Below are positions 16,086-25,300 of a stretch of 64,000 bases of DNA, one piece after another. The notes under the pieces are model-generated. The model did no database searches, was not told the origin of the DNA, and was given only the letters and a program-made list of their open reading frames with translations. The position numbers were made by a program, and so were the translations under genes. The DNA comes from CAZQFV01 sp964592645 (GTDB taxonomy: Bacteria > Chloroflexota > Chloroflexia > DTKN01), in contig CAZQFV010000003.1 in assembly GCA_964592645.1 (NCBI GenBank), positions 62,001 through 126,000 on the forward strand. The letters are read 5' to 3'. The stretch's first letter is position 1, and each line of letters begins with the position of its first letter.

Positions 16086-17819
16086 CTACTCGTTCAGCCG
16101 CGCCTGCACTCCCCGGTCCTGGAAATAGCCGATCAGCGCATCGGCGGCGAAGAAGAGGGCCAGGCAGCAGGCCCAGAAGGTCAGCCCCGGCACGACCAGG
16201 CGCGCCGGGGTGGAGCGCACGGCGGCCAACCCATCCAGGAGCAGGAACCCCAGCGACGGCGTGGGTGCCGAGATCCCCAGGGCGGCCAGGTCCAGCGTGG
16301 CCCCCAGGCCGAAGGCGGCCAGGAACAGGGATAGAAACAGCGCCCCCAGCCCATCGAGCGCGGCGTCGCCCTGCTGCGGGCCGCGGCCGAGCCAGAGGGC
16401 CTGGGCAGCGCGGGCGGCCCGCGGCAGCAGGGCCAGGCCCACCACCACCGGCACATAGCCCAGCGGCTCGCCGAGCCAGGTGCCGCCCCTGGGCAAGAGG
16501 AAGCGTGCCAGGAGGATCGCCGCCGGCACGGCCGGCAGGAAGAGCAGCAGGTCGGCCGGCCACAGCAGCAGGTCGGCCAACGACTCGCGCCGTAGGGTAG
16601 GCCGGCCGGCGAGCGCTCCGGCCGCCGCCCCGTAGAGGCCGCCCAGCACCAGCAGGCCGGCCGCCGACAGGGCCCCCACCTCCAGGGAGATCAGGCTGCC
16701 GCGCAGCACACGGGCCCGAAAATCGCGGCCGAGATGGTCGGTGCCCCAGGGATGCTCATCCGAAGCGGGCTGATTGATGCTCTGGCGGTCCATGGTTTCC
16801 GCCGCCCAGGGATCGACCAGCATGCCGGCCACCCCCAGGCCGATCGGGACGAGCAGCAGCGCCATCGCCAGCGCCACGTACACGGTGCGCGCCTTCCGCC
16901 GCCAGGGCGTGGGCAGAGAGGGCTCCGGCGCCGGGCAGAGCAGCCGCTCCAGCCAGCGGCAGAGCTCGGCGGCCAGACGCCCGACCAGGATGAGCGAGGC
17001 CAAGCGGGTGACGATTCCCAGGAGCAGCGGCAGGTCCTGCTGCATCAGGCCCTGCATAAACTCCCGGCCCAGGCCGGGCCAGGAGACCGTCGACTCCACG
17101 ATCACGGCGGCCCCCAGGATGCCGCCCACCTGGCCCAGCAGCGTCCCCAGGGCGCGCAGCAGCCCGCTCAGCCAGGGCCGGCTGCCGGCCGGCAGGAGCG
17201 TCACCCGGCGGGCCACGGCCTGACCCGTGGAGACGGCCGGGAAGAGGGCCAGGGCGCCGACGGGAAGGACCAGGTGCACCAGGCGGTCGCCCAGGCTGCC
17301 GGCGCCGGGGCCGGCGGCGCCGACCATCCCCATGGGCGGGAGGAGTTGCCACCGGAAAACGAACCAGTAGGCCAGGAGCAGGCCCAGCGCCCAGGCCGGC
17401 AACGAGGCCAGGGCAAAGGAGATCAGCCGCCCCAGCCCCTTGAGCACCGAGCCCAGGGGGCCGGCTCGCTCCTCCAGCCGGTGCAGCAGCACGGCCAGCA
17501 GGGCCCCGGCCAGCGCCAACAACAATGCCAACGCCAGGGCCGATCCCACCAAAACAAGGGTATTGGGCAGGCGCTCGGCCACCACGTCTGCTACCGGCCT
17601 CTTCTGGGCCAGGGAAAGGGACCAATCCGGCCCGCCGGCCGGCCGCGGCGACGGCAGCGCCGGTTGGGAAACCAGCAGCCAGGTCAGCAGCGGCAGGGAA
17701 ACGCCCCAGGCCAACAGCAGCAGGATCAGCCGACGGGGGAACTGCAGCCAAGCGGCGAGACGGGCGCCGCGATCACGGGGAGTCTGGTTCCCCGGCAAGC
17801 TCTCGGTCGGAGTGGCCAT
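16086..17819 (-). CDS. Fused oligopeptide-type ABC permease (DppB-DppC in one chain)
   Basis: Product of 577 residues. Residues 30-290 match the DppB half of dipeptide/nickel permeases (RLPNTLVLV, ESTVSWPGLGREF with the DLPLLLGIV helix). Residues 310-577 match the DppC half (HPWGTDHLGRDFRARVLRG near 356-374, then LGISAPTPSLG near 520). These are normally two separate genes; here a Pro-rich joint near 295-308 links them. The ATG at 17819 follows GAAGGAGAACAGCG. No binding protein or ATPase lies within the window's neighbourhood, so it must work with partners encoded elsewhere or be vestigial. The frame is intact throughout. Confidence 0.8.
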   Translation of the reverse strand: MATPTESLPGNQTPRDRGARLAAWLQFPRRLILLLLAWGVSLPLLTWLLVSQPALPSPRPAGGPDWSLSLAQKRPVADVVAERLPNTLVLVGSALALALLLALAGALLAVLLHRLEERAGPLGSVLKGLGRLISFALASLPAWALGLLLAYWFVFRWQLLPPMGMVGAAGPGAGSLGDRLVHLVLPVGALALFPAVSTGQAVARRVTLLPAGSRPWLSGLLRALGTLLGQVGGILGAAVIVESTVSWPGLGREFMQGLMQQDLPLLLGIVTRLASLILVGRLAAELCRWLERLLCPAPEPSLPTPWRRKARTVYVALAMALLLVPIGLGVAGMLVDPWAAETMDRQSINQPASDEHPWGTDHLGRDFRARVLRGSLISLEVGALSAAGLLVLGGLYGAAAGALAGRPTLRRESLADLLLWPADLLLFLPAVPAAILLARFLLPRGGTWLGEPLGYVPVVVGLALLPRAARAAQALWLGRGPQQGDAALDGLGALFLSLFLAAFGLGATLDLAALGISAPTPSLGFLLLDGLAAVRSTPARLVVPGLTFWACCLALFFAADALIGYFQDRGVQARLNE

Positions 17820-17857
17820 CGCTGTTCTCCTTCAGGCAATCGTTTCAGATGGGGCCC

Positions 17858-17886
17858 TTTGTAGCACAAGAGGGAGCAGTTGTCAA
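17858..17886 (-). promoter_or_regulatory. Promoter of the fused permease gene
   Basis: Minus-strand TTGACA (17886-17881) and TACAAA (17863-17858), 17 bp apart. Confidence 0.65.
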
Positions 17887-17906
17887 AGTGCGAACGGAAA
17901 CCGGAC

Positions 17907-17935
17907 TTGCACATCCCGGCCCCCGCGCATATAAT
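17907..17935 (+). promoter_or_regulatory. Promoter of the CelD-like gene
   Basis: TTGCAC (17907-17912) and TATAAT (17930-17935), 17 bp apart, 30 bp before the ATG. Confidence 0.75.
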
Positions 17936-17964
17936 GCTCCCGAACAAATGCCAGGCGGTGCCCT

Positions 17965-18993
17965 ATGCCCATCCAGATAGAACTGCGCTCCGACCCCAGC
18001 CTCTTCCAGGAGCTGGCCGCAGAGTGGACGGCCCTGCTGCACCGCAGCGCCGTGGACACGCTGTTCCTCACGCCGCAGTGGCAGGAGGTTTGGTGGCGGC
18101 ACTTTGGGGCCGGCCGGGAGCTGCGCGTCCTGCTGGCCCGCAACGACGAGGGGGCGCTGCTGGGCATCGCCCCGCTCTATGCGCTGCGGCAGGACGGGAA
18201 AACCCTCCTGCAGCTCGTCGGCGGCCTGGAGATCTCCGACTACCTCGACTTCATCGTCCGCCAGCAGCAGGAGGAAGAGGTCTACCGCGCCCTGCTGGGC
18301 CACCTGCGGGCAGAGGCTCCCCCCTGGGACATCTTGGACCTGCACTGCCTGCCCGGCCACTCGCCGACCCGCCTGGGCATGCTCTGCCGGGCCTGCGCCG
18401 AGTGCTGCGCCGCCGAGGTGCAGGCGCAGCCGGAAGACGCCGCGCCCTACATCCATCTGCCCGGCGACTGGGAAGCTTACCTGGAAACGCTGGACAAGAA
18501 ACAGCGCCACGAGATCCGGCGCAAGGTGCGCCGGGCCGAGGCCGAGGCCGAGGTGCGTTGGTATCGTGTCCAGGAGAAATCGGCCCTGGCGGAAAGCGTA
18601 GCCCACTTCCTGGCCCTGCACCGGGCCAGCCACCCGGAGAAGGACGCCTTCATGACGCCGCAGATGGAAGCCTTCTTCGTCGACATGGCCGGCGTCACCT
18701 GGGCGGCCGGCTGGCTGAACCTCTACCTGCTCTGGCTGGACGACCGCCCGGCGGCCGCGATGTGGTGCTTCGACTATGGCGGCGATATCCTGGTCTACAA
18801 CTCGGGCTACGACCCGGCCTGGCGCTACGAGCTCTCCTCCGGCATCGTCCTGCTGGCCTACTGCATCCAGGACGCCATCGCCCGCGGCAAGCGGCGCTTC
18901 GACTTTCTGCGCGGCGGCGAGACCTACAAGTACCGCATGGGGGCGTCCGACAGCGCGGTGTACCGGCTGACGGTGCGCCACCCTGGGAGGTAA
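17965..18993 (+). CDS. CelD/BcsL-type GNAT acyltransferase
   Basis: Product of 342 residues with the duplicated GNAT fold of the CelD/FemAB-like family. Recognisable parts are FLTPQWQEVWWRHFGAG near residue 35, the basic segment DKKQRHEIRRKVRRAE near 175, and the C-terminal acetyl-CoA-type half ending FDFLRGGETYKYRMG. Such proteins acylate sugars or peptides during polysaccharide or cell-wall assembly in the cytoplasm. The start lies just after a good promoter; the ribosome site is weak (GGCGGTG). Downstream are a beta-helix surface protein (2-bp gap) and a GT4 glycosyltransferase, so it probably serves envelope glycan synthesis. Confidence 0.8.
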   Translation: MPIQIELRSDPSLFQELAAEWTALLHRSAVDTLFLTPQWQEVWWRHFGAGRELRVLLARNDEGALLGIAPLYALRQDGKTLLQLVGGLEISDYLDFIVRQQQEEEVYRALLGHLRAEAPPWDILDLHCLPGHSPTRLGMLCRACAECCAAEVQAQPEDAAPYIHLPGDWEAYLETLDKKQRHEIRRKVRRAEAEAEVRWYRVQEKSALAESVAHFLALHRASHPEKDAFMTPQMEAFFVDMAGVTWAAGWLNLYLLWLDDRPAAAMWCFDYGGDILVYNSGYDPAWRYELSSGIVLLAYCIQDAIARGKRRFDFLRGGETYKYRMGASDSAVYRLTVRHPGR

Positions 18994-18995
18994 CG

Positions 18996-20948
18996 ATGCC
19001 CCGTCTCCCCCGCGGTGCGGCCATTGTCCTCTGGGTACTGCTATCGGCGGCGCTGCCCCTGCGGCCGGCCCCGGCGGCCGCGGGGGTGCGCCCCATCGAG
19101 CCCCGCGCCGCATCCTGTCAGGCCCGGCTGAACGACGACCCCACCGAATATGCCACTATCCAGGAGGCCGTAGACGCCAGCACGAGCCCCGACGACCTGG
19201 TCAAGGTCGCCGGGTACTGCGCCGGGGCCTGGCCGCGCGGGGGCATCACCCAGACGGTCTACCTCAGCAAGACCCTGACGCTGCAGGGCGGCTACACGCT
19301 CACCAACTGGACCAGCCCCGATCCCCTGCAGAACCCCACCACCCTGGATGCCCTGGGGCAGGGACGGGTCCTGTACGTCGTCGGCGAGATCCAGCCCCGG
19401 CTGATCGGGCTGCGCGTCACGGGCGGCGACGCCACCGAACAGCCCGGCAGCCCTTACGACTTTCACCGCGGCGGGGGCCTCTGCATCCTCAGCGCCACGG
19501 TGACGATCAGCCGCTGCGCCGTCTACGGCAACACCGCCGGCGGCGGAGGCGGCGTGTTCGCCCACAACGGCGTCCTCACCCTCTACCAGAGCGCCCTGTC
19601 CGGCAACGCCGCCGAGTTCTCCGGCGGGGGCATGCTGCTGTACGAAGGGACAGCCTGGCTAGAGGGGAGCGTGTTCATCTCCAACACCGCCGGGACGGGC
19701 GGCGGGGCCTACCTGGGGTCCGAGGCGGTGACGCTGACGGCCAACGCCTTCCTCTCCAACACCGCCCGCTACGACGGCGGCGGGGTGATCGTCGAGGTCT
19801 ACGGCGGACACTCCAAGCTGGTGGCCAATCACGTCGCCGGGAACAGGTCGTACTGGAACGGCGGCGGGCTCTACTTTGGCGAGGGGGTGCGGGCGCCGTG
19901 CGCGGCCGGCCGGCCGGTTCCCTGGCGCCTGCTGGTCGGGGCGCGGGACTGCCCCCACCACCCATCCGCCCCCCCGCCGGACATCCCGCGCCTCGTCCAC
20001 CGCGGTCCGGTGGCGCCCGACGCCTACACCCTGCTGGACGGCAACCTGATCACCGGCAACTGGGCCCGCAACAACGGCGGCGGGCTCTTTACGAGCGGCG
20101 ACGGCGGCGCGGCCAGCCTGGAGGGAAACACCGTGCTGGATAACACGGCCGGCGGCCACGGCGGCGGCATCTGCGTGGACTGGAGCGCCGAGAACACCCC
20201 CCTCGTCAGCAACACCGTCAGCGGGAATACCGCCCAGGGGGACGGCGGCGGCATCTACATGGAGAACTGGCAGAACACGCTGCGCGGCAATGTCGTCCAG
20301 GGCAACACGGCCGGCGGCAGCGGCGGTGGGCTGGCGCTGGAGACGGTGGCCGTGGCGCTGACCGCCAACCGGGTTGTCTCCAACACCGCTCAGGAGGACG
20401 GCGGGGGCATCCTGGTCGGCCGGAGCACCGCGACGCTGGTCAACAACTGGATCGTCGACAACCGCGCCGGGGGGCAGGGCGGCGGGCTGGCCCTGCGCTC
20501 GGCCATCGGCCGCCTGTGGCACAACACCATCGCCGACAACCACGGCGGCGACGGTAGCGGCATCGCCCTGCCCGAGGAGTCTTTCGGCACCAGCACGATA
20601 GGGCTGACCAATACCATCCTGGCCGGCCACGCCGTGGGGATCACCGTCAGCGCCGGCAGCACGGCCACGCTGCAGGCCACCCTCTGGGGCAACGGGCGCG
20701 ACTGGGGCGGAGAGGGGACCCTCCTGACCGGCACGGTCAACCTCTGGGGGCCGCCCGCCTTTGCCAATCCCGCCGGCGGCGATTACCACCTGGGATATGG
20801 CTCGGCGGCGCTGGACGCCGGGATTCCGGCGGGCATCGGCGTCGACATCGACGGCCAGCCCCGGCCCCTCGGGCGGGGCTACGAACTGGGCGCGGACGAG
20901 GCGCCGATCGTTATGCGTTGGTTCTACCTGCCGATCGTGGGAAAGTGA
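18996..20948 (+). CDS. Secreted right-handed beta-helix protein
   Basis: Product of 650 residues. Signal peptide at residues 1-28 (hydrophobic core, then APAAAG). The rest is a run of about 15 imperfect turns with the pattern N-T-A-G-G-(x)-G-G-G, typical of pectate-lyase/parallel beta-helix domains of the polymorphic outer-membrane or choice-of-anchor kind. No catalytic residues are recognisable, so adhesin or structural surface roles are as likely as polysaccharide cleavage. The C-terminus ends FYLPIVGK, closely matching the end of the large secreted protein at 22367. The ATG at 18996 follows GGGAGGTAACG and is 2 bp after the upstream stop. Confidence 0.8.
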   Translation: MPRLPRGAAIVLWVLLSAALPLRPAPAAAGVRPIEPRAASCQARLNDDPTEYATIQEAVDASTSPDDLVKVAGYCAGAWPRGGITQTVYLSKTLTLQGGYTLTNWTSPDPLQNPTTLDALGQGRVLYVVGEIQPRLIGLRVTGGDATEQPGSPYDFHRGGGLCILSATVTISRCAVYGNTAGGGGGVFAHNGVLTLYQSALSGNAAEFSGGGMLLYEGTAWLEGSVFISNTAGTGGGAYLGSEAVTLTANAFLSNTARYDGGGVIVEVYGGHSKLVANHVAGNRSYWNGGGLYFGEGVRAPCAAGRPVPWRLLVGARDCPHHPSAPPPDIPRLVHRGPVAPDAYTLLDGNLITGNWARNNGGGLFTSGDGGAASLEGNTVLDNTAGGHGGGICVDWSAENTPLVSNTVSGNTAQGDGGGIYMENWQNTLRGNVVQGNTAGGSGGGLALETVAVALTANRVVSNTAQEDGGGILVGRSTATLVNNWIVDNRAGGQGGGLALRSAIGRLWHNTIADNHGGDGSGIALPEESFGTSTIGLTNTILAGHAVGITVSAGSTATLQATLWGNGRDWGGEGTLLTGTVNLWGPPAFANPAGGDYHLGYGSAALDAGIPAGIGVDIDGQPRPLGRGYELGADEAPIVMRWFYLPIVGK

Positions 20949-21009
20949 CATCGGCCCTTCTGCAACCGCCGCGGTTGGGCGCCGCGAGAAGTCCGCGAAG
21001 GAGATCCTG

Positions 21010-22260
21010 ATGCGCATCGCCATGCTCAGCGTCCACACCTGCCCCCTGGCCACGTTGGGCGGCAAGGACACGGGGGGAATGAACGTCTACGTCCGCGAGC
21101 TGGCCCGCGAACTCGGCCGGCGGGGGATCGCCGTGGACATCTACACCCGCTCGCAGGACCCCCATATCCCGCGGGTGCGCTGGCTCGGGGAGAACGCCCG
21201 CGTCATCCACATCGCCGCCGGCCCGACACACCCGGTCGACAAGAACACCCTCTGGCAATACGTCCCCGAGTTCGCCGCCCAGGTCCGGGCCTATGCCGCC
21301 GCCGAGGGGTTGGCCTACGACATCCTGCACAGCCACTACTGGCTCTCGGCCCTGGTGGCCCGCGAACTGCGCGCGGCGTGGCACACGCCCATCGTCCACA
21401 TGTTCCACACCCTGGCCGCGGTCAAGGACCTCGTCGGGCAGGACCAGGGCTACCGGGAAGACCCGCGCCGCCTGGCTGCCGAGGGCGAGATCGCGCGCTC
21501 TGTGGACGCTATCGTCGCCGCCACGCCGCTGGATCAGGAGCAGATAATCACGCACTATGGGGCGCCGGCGGAGCGCATCCACGTTATCCCTCCCGGAGTG
21601 AACCTGGACACCTTTCACCCGATCCCCCGCCAGGAGGCCCGCGGGCACGTCGGCACGCCCTGCGACCCGTGCGAGGAATCGCATATGCTGCTCTATGTGG
21701 GGCGGATGGACCCACTCAAGGGCGTGGACGATCTGCTGCGCGCGCTGCCCTACGTGGCCCAGGACCTGCCCGCCGCCTGGCCCTGCCAGGCCTGTCTGGC
21801 TCTGGTCGGCGGGGACGCCGAGAGCACGGATGAAACGCTGCGCCGGGAGATGGCCCGCCTGGAGCGACTGAAACAGGAGCTGGGGATCGGGGACCTGGCG
21901 ACCTTTCTCGGCCGGCGCGACCAGGACGAGCTGCCCTACTACTACTCCGCCGCCGACGTCTGCATTGTGCCCTCGCACTATGAATCGTTCGGCATGGTGG
22001 CGCTGGAAGCGCTGGCCTGCGGGACGCCGGTGGTGGCCTCGCGGGTGGGCGGGCTCACCTATATCGTGGAGGACGGCGTCAACGGGTTCCTCGTGCCGAC
22101 AGGGGACTCGGCGGCGCTGGCCCACCGCATCGCCCAACTGCTGCAGGACTGCCAATTGCGGCGGCAGATGGGGCTCTACGGGATGGAGCTGGCCCGCGAT
22201 TACGCCTGGCCGCGGATCGCCGACCGGATCGTGGAGCTGTACGGGGCGCTGGCAAGTTGA
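21010..22260 (+). CDS. GT4 glycosyltransferase, MshA/sucrose-phosphate-synthase-like
   Basis: GT-B fold glycosyltransferase of 416 residues. GGKDTGGMNVYVRELARELG near residue 17 is the N-terminal motif of the MshA/sucrose-phosphate synthase subgroup; LLYVGRMDPLKG near 225 starts the C-terminal nucleotide-binding domain, and HYESFGMVALEALACGTPVV holds the EX7E donor-binding motif. It is probably cytoplasmic and transfers a sugar from a nucleotide donor; acceptor unknown. The ATG at 21010 follows AAGGAGATCCTG. It sits between two secreted-protein genes, so glycosylation of surface polymers is a reasonable guess. Its stop codon overlaps the next promoter. Confidence 0.88.
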   Translation: MRIAMLSVHTCPLATLGGKDTGGMNVYVRELARELGRRGIAVDIYTRSQDPHIPRVRWLGENARVIHIAAGPTHPVDKNTLWQYVPEFAAQVRAYAAAEGLAYDILHSHYWLSALVARELRAAWHTPIVHMFHTLAAVKDLVGQDQGYREDPRRLAAEGEIARSVDAIVAATPLDQEQIITHYGAPAERIHVIPPGVNLDTFHPIPRQEARGHVGTPCDPCEESHMLLYVGRMDPLKGVDDLLRALPYVAQDLPAAWPCQACLALVGGDAESTDETLRREMARLERLKQELGIGDLATFLGRRDQDELPYYYSAADVCIVPSHYESFGMVALEALACGTPVVASRVGGLTYIVEDGVNGFLVPTGDSAALAHRIAQLLQDCQLRRQMGLYGMELARDYAWPRIADRIVELYGALAS

Positions 22261-22285
22261 CTCCCCGGCAAGGCACTGCTATACT
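22257..22285 (+). promoter_or_regulatory. Promoter of the large secreted protein
   Basis: TTGACT (22257-22262, overlapping the upstream stop codon) and TATACT (22280-22285), 17 bp apart. Confidence 0.75.
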
Positions 22286-22366
22286 ATGGGGCCAAGGGGC
22301 AAGAAGCGAGACAACAAGCAGGATGCCCTGCATCCTGCGCCGATCGTAGCGCAAAGGAGAAAAACG

Positions 22367-25300
22367 ATGAGAAACAGATTCCTCGTGTCGCTGTTCCTCC
22401 TGATCCTGCTGGCCGGATCGTTCATGCCGGCCGGCCTGACCCGCACCCCGGTCGCCGGGGCGACGGCCTACCGCGCCGTCGTCGTTGACGGTGATATGGG
22501 CGACTGGGCCATCGATGAGGATATGGAGGCCTATGGCTCCTATACCCTTTACCTCACCTGGGATGCCACCAACCTCTACCTGGGCCTTACCGGTGCCACC
22601 CTGGGCGACACCGGGGGCCAGGACAAGAGCTTTTTCGCCTGTTTCGACACCGACCTGACCCCCGGCTCCGGTGCCGCCGCCGACGGCTACGGCAACGTGA
22701 CCTTTGACCCCAACCTCTTTGGGCCCGAGTACTGCTACTACTTTGCCGGCGGGGTCGGCTGGTACGAATGGTCCACGTGGAACGGCTCGGCCTGGGGCTG
22801 GAACGGCTGGCGCAACGACGGCACCTACTACAACTGGCCCGGCAATCCGGCCCCGGTCCCCGGCTCCGAGCTGACCATCCTCCGCAGCGACATCGGCAAC
22901 CCCAGCGCCGTCGGCGTGGTCGCCTGGCTGACCCCCGAAGAGTCCGGCACGTTGCAGGCCTCCTGGCCCACGGCCAACCCCATCGGCACGACGCCCCTGC
23001 TGACGCTCTTCTACCACCTGCCCTCCCTGGTCGACGGCATCTCGCCCGACCGGTCGCGCCTGGCCGGTACCGTCATCATCAACGAGTTCCGCCCCAAGGG
23101 GACGGAGTGGGTGGAGCTCTACAACCCCACCGGGGCGCCCGTTTCGCTGGAAGGCTGGTACGCCGACGACGTCGAATGTGGGGCGGGGACCTCGTTCATC
23201 GGTACCGTCACGATCGGCCCCGGGGCATACTATACGATCCTGGCGAGCGCCCCCGGCGACAACTTTACCCTGGACAACAGCGGCGGCACTTTATATCTGT
23301 GCAACATCGGCCACGAGGAGGTCGACCGGGTGGGTTACGGCAATGCCGGTGGCGCCCCGCTCTCCCATTACCAGCCACCGACCGACAACTCCACCGCCCG
23401 CACGCCCAACGGAACCGACACCGACGACCATGCCCGCGATTGGAACATTGCCACCACCCCGACGCAGAGTGCCCCCAACAACGCGGCGGCCGTGCTGCTA
23501 GGCAGCTCGCTGATCGTCAACGAGGCCGAGTTTGCTGGGGCCGGAGCCTCCTCGCGCGTCGAGCTCTACAACCCCACTGCCGACGCGATCGTGGTGAGCG
23601 ATTGGCTCTTTACCGACGGCGATGCGGCTCCTACGGTCCTCACCACCACCCCGGGCGTCACCATCCAGCCAGGAGGCTTTTTCGTCTTTCGCTATAGCGA
23701 TCAGAATGGCGGCGGCATCGCCGCGAGCGACGTTTCCTACCTGTTCATGCCGGACAAGGTGCGCGTCGATCAACTGGGTTGGAACCCCGTGAGCCTGGTC
23801 AACTCTGCTCAGCGCATCTGCGACGGCGACGGCCCGAACGACGGCTATAACTGGGCCACCTCGGGCGGCGGGACCACGCTTCAGGACCTGCCGGAGACCT
23901 ACGGCCTGCCCAACTGCGCCGCCGATGCCGCCATCGCCAAGACCGGCCCGGCTTACATCGGCGCCGGCGGTGGGGACGTCGATTATATCATCACCTACTG
24001 GATGACCGGCGGGGCGCCCGGCCAGAACATCCTCATCACCGACACCCTGCCGGCCGGCGTCGCCTATGTCTCCTTCGACAGCATACTGCCGGTCACGCTG
24101 ACCAATACGGACCCGGTCGTCTTCGACGCCGGCAGCCTGGCAGGGCTGGGGGTCAACGTCATCACCCTCACCGCCAACGTCCCGGCCGGCCTGCCCTTTG
24201 GCACACACCTGACCAACACCGTCAGGCTCGCCTGCGACGGCGACGAAAACGCCGCCAACGACGAGGACGAGTGGGTCACCATCGTCGTCGGGTCGGAGAC
24301 GGGGATCGCCAAGGCCGGCCCCGCCTTTGCCCTGCCCGGGCAGACCATCGCCTACACCCTGACCTATACGGTGGACGGCGACCCGGCCGAGGGCGTGATC
24401 ATCACCGACACCCTGCCGGCCGACGTGACCTATCTGAGCGACAACGCTCCCGTTATCCCCAGCGAGCCTATGCCGGGCACCCGGCGCTGGGAACTGGGCA
24501 CCGTCAGCGTCGGGACGCATTCTTTCGTCGTCCTGGGGGAGATCAGCCTTACCCCCACCGCATGGGTGCTGCACAACGAGGCGCAGATCTATGCGTCCAA
24601 CGACACGGCCCCGGGGAACAACACGGCCTTCGCGGACACCGACCTGCCGCTGCCCATCCAGGAGATCCAGTACACCGCTGACCCTGGCGATGGCACGTAC
24701 CCCTCCCCCTATGTCGGGCAACACGTCTGGACGATGGGCGTGGTCGTGGCCGCCACCGGCATCTATGGCAGCGCAGGCACGCGCTACTATATCGAGGATG
24801 CCGCCGGCGGCCCCTGGGCCGGCTTGCTGATCTACAACGGCGGCACCCACCCGGACGTCTCCGAAGGCGACCTGGTGTTGCTGTACGGACAGGTCAACGA
24901 GTACGAGGGCGCGACGCAGCTCAAGATCGACGCCGCCTCGGGCGGCCTGCAGCAGGTGCTCGACACCGGCCAACCCCTGCCTCTGGACCTGGTCACCACG
25001 AGCGAGCTCACCTCGACCGGCGGCATCGTCCCCGAGTCGTGGGAATCAAACCTGCTCGCCATCCCGTGCGCCGAGGTGACCGGCGGCTTTGACCCGGACA
25101 ACATCTTTACCGTGACCGACGGATCCGGCGGCACCGCCCGGGTGGGCCGGTGGGCCACATACACCTATGTACCCCAGGTGGGCGACTCCCTGGGCCTGCT
25201 GTCCGGGATCTTTATGTACGAGACCTTTGGCCCGGACGAGTACCGTCTGGAGCCGCGCGGCGACGCCGACATCGTGATGGGTGTGGGCATCGTCGCCAGG

